Below are positions 6,369 to 11,483 of a DNA stretch of 11,483 nt, piece after piece (the stretch's first letter is position 1; the number at the start of each line of letters is the position of its first letter). Source of the DNA: JAZGHN01 sp964496725 (GTDB lineage: Bacteria; Chloroflexota; Dehalococcoidia; Dehalococcoidales; E44-bin46); assembly GCA_964496725.1 (NCBI GenBank), contig CAZCAS010000040.1, positions 1-11,483 of the forward strand, written 5' to 3'. Below the pieces are notes generated by a model, which saw only the letters and a program-made list of their open reading frames with translations, searched no databases and was not told the DNA's origin. Position numbers and translations under genes: made by a program.

Positions 6369-6391
6369 CCGTCCCTCTAGGGACGGTTTTT
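6369..6391 (+). terminator. Intrinsic terminator in the ilv leader (rpiB terminator or attenuator)
   Basis: CCGTCCC (6369-6375), loop TCTA and GGGACGG (6380-6386) form a perfect GC-rich 7-bp stem directly followed by TTTTT. It ends 30 nt before the ilvD ATG and 27-34 nt after the predicted ilv transcription start. It can end rpiB transcripts. Because the best ilv promoter is upstream of it, it could also act as an attenuator. No T-box sequence or clear competing antiterminator is visible. Confidence 0.8.
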
Positions 6392-6421
6392 AATTATTAA
6401 GGTGAAGGCACAGTCAAGAAC

Positions 6422-8089
6422 ATGAAAAGTGATATGGTTAAAAAGGGTGTAGAGCGAGCCCCTCACCGGTCTTTGCTACGTGCTGTCGGCTTGGGAAGCG
6501 CAGAAATAGACAAGCCTTTTATAGGCATCGTCAATAGTTTCAGCGAAATCGTTCCCGGGCATATCCATCTGCGGGATATCGCTGAAGCAGTGAAAGCCGG
6601 GGTGTATAGCGAAGGGGGTACTCCCTTTGAGTTTAATACCATTGCTGTATGTGATGGCATTGCCATGAACCACCCGGGTATGAAATATAGTCTGCCCAGC
6701 AGGGAACTGATAGCTGACTCAGTGGAGATAGTAGCTGAGGCTCACGGCTTCGATGCCCTCGTCTTTATCCCTAACTGCGACAAGATAATCCCTGGAATGC
6801 TTATGGCAGCGGCAAGGCTGAATTTGCCATCTATCTTTGTTAGCGGTGGCCCTATGCTAGCAGGGCGCTTGGCTAGCAGCAGTGGAATTGAGAAAGTTGA
6901 TGTCAACACCCTCTTTGAAGCAGTAGGCAAGGTAACTAGTGGAGAAATGGGACAAGAGGAGTTGGCACGGTTAGAAGAAGCTGCCTGCCCCAGCTGCGGT
7001 AGCTGCGCCGGGATGTTTACCGCCAATACCATGAACTGTTTAACTGAAGCTCTGGGAATGGGACTACCGGGTAATGGAACTATTCCGGCCATTGATGCCA
7101 GACGGAGACAGTTGGCCAAAGAGGCAGGACGGCAAATTATGAGACTGTTGGCCAGTGGCATTCGCCCTCGGGACATTATAAGCAAGGACTCCATTCATAA
7201 TGCCTTCGTCGTTGATATGGCATTAGGAGGCAGCACTAATTCAGTGTTGCACCTGATGGCCATAGCTCAAGAAGCGGGGGTTGATTTCACCCTATCAGAG
7301 TTAAATGAGATAGGCAAGCACACTCCTACCCTGTGTAAGCTGAGACCATCCGGCGATTATCACATCGAGGATTTAGACAGGGCTGGCGGCATAGCTGCAG
7401 TGATGAAGGAACTAGAGAAATTATTGAATCTGAAGCTGATGACGGTATCAGGAAAGTCAGTAGGTGAGGTTATCGCTGATAGCAAAGTTAAGGATAAAGA
7501 GGTTATCCACTCTATTGCCAATGCTTACTCAGCTGAAGGAGGCCTAGCTATCCTCTTCGGCAACTTGGCACCGGATGGTGCCGTGGTAAAGAGGGCAGCA
7601 GTGGTTCCTAAAATGATGGTTCACCAAGGCCCAGCCAGGGTGTTTAACTCTGAGGAGGAAGCCAGCGCAGCCATTATGGGTGGTAAGATAAAGCCTGGCG
7701 ACGTGATTGTTATCCGCTACGAGGGACCTAAGGGGGGGCCAGGAATGAGAGAAATGCTCACCCCCACCTCCGTCCTGAGTGGTATGGGGATGGACAAGGC
7801 GGTAGCCCTGATAACCGATGGGCGCTTTTCCGGGGCAACCCGTGGCGCTGCCATTGGTCATGTCTCCCCCGAGGCAGCCAGTCGAGGGCCTATCGCTGCT
7901 TTAGCCGATGGCGATACAATTAAGATAGACATCCCCAGCTATAAACTTGATGTCGAACTCAGTGATAAAGAGATATCTGAGCGCATGGCACAGTTAGCCG
8001 AGTTTGAACCTAAGGTAAGGACAGGCTATCTCAGGCGCTATGCCGAGAGGGTATCATCAGCTAGCACCGGAGCGATATTTGATAAATAA
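6422..8089 (+). CDS. ilvD: Dihydroxyacid dehydratase
   Basis: IlvD dehydrates 2,3-dihydroxyisovalerate and 2,3-dihydroxy-3-methylvalerate to the 2-oxoacid precursors of valine/leucine and isoleucine. It needs an Fe-S cluster and Mg2+. At 555 residues it is the usual length for the bacterial short form. Signatures are NSFSEIVPGHIHLRD (38-52), CDGIAMNHPGM (77-87), the family signature NCDKIIPGM (118-126) with cluster ligand Cys119 and the Mg-binding Lys121, and CPSCGSCAGMFTANTMNCL (189-207). The C-terminal swivel domain shows GPKGGPGMREML and ITDGRFSGATRG. The ATG at 6422 gives the usual MKSDMVKKG start, but its ribosome site is poor: the nearest purine-rich run (GAAGG) is 13 nt away. It is the first gene of the ilv operon, and ilvB follows after 11 nt. 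Confidence 0.97.
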   Translation: MKSDMVKKGVERAPHRSLLRAVGLGSAEIDKPFIGIVNSFSEIVPGHIHLRDIAEAVKAGVYSEGGTPFEFNTIAVCDGIAMNHPGMKYSLPSRELIADSVEIVAEAHGFDALVFIPNCDKIIPGMLMAAARLNLPSIFVSGGPMLAGRLASSSGIEKVDVNTLFEAVGKVTSGEMGQEELARLEEAACPSCGSCAGMFTANTMNCLTEALGMGLPGNGTIPAIDARRRQLAKEAGRQIMRLLASGIRPRDIISKDSIHNAFVVDMALGGSTNSVLHLMAIAQEAGVDFTLSELNEIGKHTPTLCKLRPSGDYHIEDLDRAGGIAAVMKELEKLLNLKLMTVSGKSVGEVIADSKVKDKEVIHSIANAYSAEGGLAILFGNLAPDGAVVKRAAVVPKMMVHQGPARVFNSEEEASAAIMGGKIKPGDVIVIRYEGPKGGPGMREMLTPTSVLSGMGMDKAVALITDGRFSGATRGAAIGHVSPEAASRGPIAALADGDTIKIDIPSYKLDVELSDKEISERMAQLAEFEPKVRTGYLRRYAERVSSASTGAIFDK

Positions 8090-8100
8090 GGGGGGCTATT

Positions 8101-9825
8101 ATGAAGATGTCTGGTGCGCAGATTTTGTGTGAGAGCCTAGTGAAGGAAGGGGTAGAGGTTATTTTCGGTTTCCCCGGCGGAAGCGTATTGTCCATATATG
8201 ATGCCTTGCCTCAATATCCCCAGCTCCGCCATATCCTGGTGCGCCACGAACAAGGGGCAGCCCACGCTGCTGATGGCTATGCCAGAGCCACAGGGAAAGT
8301 GGGGGTATGCATGGCTACCTCAGGCCCTGGGGCTACTAACCTGGTAACCGGCATTGCCAATGCTTGCCTTGATTCATCGTCAATAGTAGCCATCACCGGA
8401 CAGGTAGCCAGACCTTTTATCGGCAAGGACGCCTTCCAAGAGGTAGATATTACCGGCATCACTCTGCCCATCACCAAACATAACTATCTCATTCTTGATG
8501 CTGATTCGATGTCTAAAACGGTCAAGGAGGCTTTCTACCTAGCTAAGACTGGCCGGCCAGGGCCGGTACTTATCGACATCCCGCGAGATGTCCAAATGGA
8601 GCAAGCAGAATTTCATTACCCCAAGCAACTGGATTTACCTGGATATAAACCCACCCTTGATGGACACCCGGCACAGATTAAAAAGGCCGCCAAGCTTATA
8701 GAGGAAGCACAGAGGCCGATTATCCTCGCTGGCAGGGGAGTAATCATATCAGAGGCATACGCTGAACTGAAGCAGCTGGCAGAAACAGCTCAGATACCTG
8801 TGGTGACTACCTTACTGGGCATCAGTTGCTTCCCGCAGAGCCATGTCCTCAGCTTCGGCATGGTAGGTATGCACGGTATGGCCTATGCTAACCTAGCACT
8901 TTATAATACTGACCTGCTTATTGCCATCGGGATGAGGTTTGACGACAGGGTCACCAGCAAGATAAGCGCCTTTGCCCCTCACGCCCATATTGTCCACATT
9001 GACATTGATCCGGCCGAAATTGGCAAAAATGTCCGAGTTGATGTGCCTATCGTCGGTGATGTAAAGCGGGTACTGAAATCATTAAATAAGATAATTGTCT
9101 TCACCGAGCATACTGATTGGCTTCGGCAGCTTGAGGATTGGCGAAAGGAGCATCCCTCAATAGAAATCAGGGATAGCTCCAGTATCCTCCCCCAATATGT
9201 CGTCAGCAAGATACACGAGGTAACCAAGGGTGAGGCTATTATAGTTACCGGAGTTGGCCAGAACCAGATGTGGGCAGCTCAACATTACTGCTATGATAAA
9301 CCGAATACTCTAATCTCATCGGGTGGACTGGGAACTATGGGCTTCGGTCTACCAGCAGCTATGGGGGCTAAAGTAGGTCGTCCTGACAGCCCTGTTTGGT
9401 TAATTGACGGTGACGGCGGCTTTCAAATGACGATACAGGAGCTAGCCACCATAGTTCAGGATAATATTGCGGTCAAGATAGCAATCCTGAATAACGGCTT
9501 CCTGGGAATGGTCCGACAATGGCAGGAACTATTCTACGAGAAACGCTATGTAGCCACACCTCTATCTTGCCCCGACTTTGTTAAAATTGCGGAGGGGTAT
9601 TGCTTGCCCGGGTTGAGGGTCAAGCGTAAAGAAGAAGTGGTACCAGCCATCAAGCAGGCTATGGAACATGATGGACCTTTCCTGATAGATTTCATGGTGG
9701 AGCCAGAGGAGAATGTTTATCCTATGGTGCCACCCGGAGCGACTTTGGCCGAAACTATAGAGGCACCTAAGAAAGTAAAGAAGGCTTTCTCCGATTCTGC
9801 TAAACTTCCGGTGAGCAACATCTGA
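8101..9825 (+). CDS. ilvB: Acetolactate synthase, large catalytic subunit
   Basis: This ThDP- and FAD-dependent enzyme condenses two pyruvates to 2-acetolactate, or pyruvate with 2-oxobutyrate to 2-aceto-2-hydroxybutyrate. The protein has the three expected domains: an N-terminal domain with the ThDP-activating Glu50 in RHEQGAAHAADGYARATG; a central FAD-binding domain (about 190-340) with GMHGMAYANLA and RFDDRV; and a C-terminal ThDP domain with GDGG (437-440) and NN (464-465), then RQWQ. At 574 residues it has normal length. The biosynthetic IlvB type is favoured over the catabolic AlsS type because a regulatory subunit gene follows and FAD-domain motifs are present. A strong AAGGGGGG site precedes the ATG. 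The ilvN ATG lies 21 nt downstream. Confidence 0.97.
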   Translation: MKMSGAQILCESLVKEGVEVIFGFPGGSVLSIYDALPQYPQLRHILVRHEQGAAHAADGYARATGKVGVCMATSGPGATNLVTGIANACLDSSSIVAITGQVARPFIGKDAFQEVDITGITLPITKHNYLILDADSMSKTVKEAFYLAKTGRPGPVLIDIPRDVQMEQAEFHYPKQLDLPGYKPTLDGHPAQIKKAAKLIEEAQRPIILAGRGVIISEAYAELKQLAETAQIPVVTTLLGISCFPQSHVLSFGMVGMHGMAYANLALYNTDLLIAIGMRFDDRVTSKISAFAPHAHIVHIDIDPAEIGKNVRVDVPIVGDVKRVLKSLNKIIVFTEHTDWLRQLEDWRKEHPSIEIRDSSSILPQYVVSKIHEVTKGEAIIVTGVGQNQMWAAQHYCYDKPNTLISSGGLGTMGFGLPAAMGAKVGRPDSPVWLIDGDGGFQMTIQELATIVQDNIAVKIAILNNGFLGMVRQWQELFYEKRYVATPLSCPDFVKIAEGYCLPGLRVKRKEEVVPAIKQAMEHDGPFLIDFMVEPEENVYPMVPPGATLAETIEAPKKVKKAFSDSAKLPVSNI

Positions 9826-9846
9826 GCCTAAAAGAGAGGTGTGACT

Positions 9847-10383
9847 ATGACCACGACAAAGCATACCCTAGTCGCCCTGGTAGAAGATAAGCCAGGGGTA
9901 CTCAATCAAATGGCAAGCCTTTTTAGAAGGCGCGGTTTCAATATTGAAAGCATTGCCGTAGGGCACTGTGAACTGCCTCATCTATCACGTATGACTATTG
10001 TTGTTGGCGGGGCAACCACCATGGTGGAACAGGTTAGAAAGCAGCTAGATAAGCTGGTGGATGTGGTCAAGGTTTCTGATATCACTGATAATGACCTAGT
10101 AGCTCGAGAACTGGCACTCATTAAGGTAAAGAGCACTTCAGCCAGCCGAAGCGAGATTCTCCAAATTGTAGACATATTCAGGGCAAATATCGTAGATGTT
10201 GCCACTGATTCAGTAACAGTTGAGGTTACTGGCGATGAGGAGAAAGTCGATTCCTTGTTCAACCTGCTTCGCGGTTTTGGCATCAAGGAAATGTCTAGAA
10301 CTGGTCGCATAGCTATGTCCAGAGGCGGGGGGAAAGAGGTATCGGTGAAGAAAGAGGTGCCTAAAACTAAACCCAAGAAATAA
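9847..10383 (+). CDS. ilvN: Acetolactate synthase, small regulatory subunit
   Basis: IlvN binds and activates the IlvB catalytic subunit and gives valine feedback inhibition. The 178-residue protein begins with an ACT domain (about 5-75) containing the ligand-binding loop LVEDKPGVLNQMASLFRRRG, followed by the C-terminal ALS-small-subunit domain (about 80-158) ending in RTGRIAMSRG. The last 20 residues are a Lys/Pro-rich tail beyond the usual end of the family. I use the ATG at 9847, which has GAGAGG 7 nt upstream; the in-frame GTG at 9841 is only 1 nt from that site. The product is longer than the about 95-residue E. coli IlvN and is the IlvH-like form. The ilvC start follows after 22 nt. Confidence 0.95.
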   Translation: MTTTKHTLVALVEDKPGVLNQMASLFRRRGFNIESIAVGHCELPHLSRMTIVVGGATTMVEQVRKQLDKLVDVVKVSDITDNDLVARELALIKVKSTSASRSEILQIVDIFRANIVDVATDSVTVEVTGDEEKVDSLFNLLRGFGIKEMSRTGRIAMSRGGGKEVSVKKEVPKTKPKK

Positions 10384-10405
10384 AAACGAAAGAGGAGAAT
10401 TGATT

Positions 10406-11398
10406 ATGGCTAAGATGTATTATGATAAAGATTGCGACCTAACCCTGCTTGATGGGAAGGTAGTGGGCATCGTCGGCTTTGGAAGTCAGGGACATGCCCA
10501 TGCCCAAAATTTGAGGGATAGCGGTTGCCAAGTGATAGTGGCTGAAGCCAAAGGGACCGAGGGCTGGAAGAATGCCAAGAATGCTGGCTTCGATGTGCAA
10601 ACAGCGGCTGAGATGGCAAAAGCAGCTGATATTATTGTAATGCTGGCCCCTGATAACCTGCACCGAGATATCTACTACCAATCAATCGAAAAAGGGCTGG
10701 CCAAAGGTAATACCCTGATGTTCGCTCACGGCTTTAATATCCACTACGGGCAGATTATCCCACCACCCAATATTGATGTTACCATGATAGCACCCAAGTG
10801 CCCAGGCCATATGCTGAGGCAGCTTTATACCGAGAAAGCAGGACCACCGGCATTAGTAGCAGTCTATCAAGACGCCACAGGCAAGGCAGAAGATATAGCA
10901 CTTGCTTATGCTAAAGGTATCGGCTGCTCACGAGCCGGCATTATAGAGACCACCTTCGCCGAGGAAACTGAAACTGACCTCTTCGGCGAGCAGGCAGTTC
11001 TCTGCGGCGGGGTCTCCTCTATGATAAAGGCTGGTTTTGAAACGTTGATTGAGGCTGGATATCAGCCAGAGATAGCCTATTTTGAGGTTTGCCACGAGCT
11101 TAAACTTATCGTTGACTTGATATACAAAGGCGGCTTAGGCTATATGCGCTATTCAATCAGTGATACTGCGGAGTATGGCGATTATACTCGTGGGCCGCGA
11201 GTGATTGACGATATGGTCAGAGATGAGATGGAGCAGATATTGGCCGAGATTCAGGATGGTACCTTTGCCAAAGAGTGGATTCTAGAGAACCAGGCCGGGC
11301 GCCCAACATTTAACGCACTGAGGCGCATGGATGCAGAGCATCCCCTCGAGATTGTGGGCAAAGAACTGCGCGATATGATGCCGTGGCTTAAGAAATAA
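10406..11398 (+). CDS. ilvC: Ketol-acid reductoisomerase, class I
   Basis: IlvC isomerises and reduces 2-acetolactate and 2-aceto-2-hydroxybutyrate to the dihydroxyacids used by IlvD. At 330 residues it is a class I (short) enzyme. The Rossmann motif is GFGSQG (24-29). Catalytic and metal residues are His108, Lys131, Asp191/Glu195, Glu227/Glu231 and Ser252 in SISDTAEYG. The loop after beta-2 (VAEAKGTEGW, 45-54) lacks the Arg and two Ser residues that normally hold the 2'-phosphate of NADPH and has Glu47 and Glu52 instead. This points to NADH use or mixed cofactor use. Cys132 also replaces the common Gly in APKGPGH. The ATG at 10406 has AGGAG 8 nt upstream; the TTG at 10400 is only 2 nt from that site. 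leuA follows after 12 nt. Confidence 0.97.
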   Translation: MAKMYYDKDCDLTLLDGKVVGIVGFGSQGHAHAQNLRDSGCQVIVAEAKGTEGWKNAKNAGFDVQTAAEMAKAADIIVMLAPDNLHRDIYYQSIEKGLAKGNTLMFAHGFNIHYGQIIPPPNIDVTMIAPKCPGHMLRQLYTEKAGPPALVAVYQDATGKAEDIALAYAKGIGCSRAGIIETTFAEETETDLFGEQAVLCGGVSSMIKAGFETLIEAGYQPEIAYFEVCHELKLIVDLIYKGGLGYMRYSISDTAEYGDYTRGPRVIDDMVRDEMEQILAEIQDGTFAKEWILENQAGRPTFNALRRMDAEHPLEIVGKELRDMMPWLKK

Positions 11399-11410
11399 GG
11401 GTAAAAAGAA

Positions 11411-11483
11411 ATGTCGGAGACAGACAGAGTAATAATCCTCGATACCACCTTACGGGATGGCGAACAGGCAGCAGGGGCCACAC
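11411..11483 (+). CDS. leuA: 2-isopropylmalate synthase, N-terminal fragment (cut by window end)
   Basis: Only 24 codons are present. They encode a short N-terminus followed by ILDTTLRDGEQAAGA, the opening strand and divalent-metal Asp of DRE-TIM metallolyase domains. In this operon position the best call is LeuA, which condenses 2-oxoisovalerate with acetyl-CoA at the start of leucine synthesis. Citramalate synthase and other homocitrate-synthase-like enzymes share the same motif and cannot be excluded from this fragment. The ATG lies 12 nt after the ilvC stop, with only a weak AGGG-rich ribosome site, so it is probably co-transcribed with ilvC. Confidence 0.85.
   Translation, partial: MSETDRVIILDTTLRDGEQAAGAT

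Noticed and set aside
6291..6421. T-box riboswitch upstream of ilvD
   Set aside because: The leader is only about 80 nt, and the conserved T-box sequence and specifier stem are absent.
9841..9846. GTG at 9841 as the ilvN start
   Set aside because: The GAGAGG site is 1 nt from it but 7 nt from the ATG at 9847.
10400..10405. TTG at 10400 as the ilvC start
   Set aside because: The AGGAG site is only 2 nt away; the ATG at 10406 has correct spacing and fits the family N-terminus.

Overview
The window looks like a chromosomal segment of an anaerobic bacterium. It holds a tungsten-type aldehyde oxidoreductase with its own four-cluster ferredoxin and an oxygen-sensitive Fe-S dihydroxyacid dehydratase. 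The compact ilvD-ilvB-ilvN-ilvC-leuA order and the protein style fit Chloroflexota (class Dehalococcoidia), but this is inferred from memory of the families. No search was run. Base composition and codon use look even across the window, and I see no transposase, integrase, tRNA, rRNA or CRISPR array.

Left part (1-5040, all real genes on the minus strand). Positions 1-245 carry the N-terminal part of a lipoprotein that runs off the window edge. It contains a 12-residue tandem repeat. A second, complete lipoprotein (433-960) has a closely related signal peptide, so the two look like a tandem family. Between them is an 11-bp perfect hairpin of REP-like appearance. Next come guaA (GMP synthase), a probable weak terminator and a promoter. 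Upstream of these lies a two-gene operon: a 16-cysteine polyferredoxin whose end overlaps the start of an aldehyde:ferredoxin oxidoreductase family gene.

Middle (5041-5198) is a divergent promoter region with a TATACT -10 box on each strand. Rightward from it run tsaC/ywlC (tRNA threonylcarbamoyladenosine synthesis) and rpiB (ribose-5-phosphate isomerase B), 3 nt apart and probably co-transcribed.

Right part (6291-11483, plus strand) is a branched-chain amino acid operon: ilvD, ilvB, ilvN, ilvC and the first codons of leuA, with gaps of 11-22 nt. IlvB/IlvN make acetolactate or acetohydroxybutyrate, IlvC reduces and isomerises it, IlvD dehydrates the diol to the 2-oxoacid, and LeuA diverts 2-oxoisovalerate to leucine. 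The 131-nt leader has a strong promoter followed by a strong intrinsic terminator before ilvD, which suggests either attenuation or a terminator for rpiB.

Most of the window is ordinary metabolism. The points most worth checking are the ilv leader, the unusual cofactor loop of the ketol-acid reductoisomerase, the degenerate pterin motifs of the AOR-family protein, and the hidden repeat lipoprotein at the left edge. I do not see a convincing new defence or mobile system.
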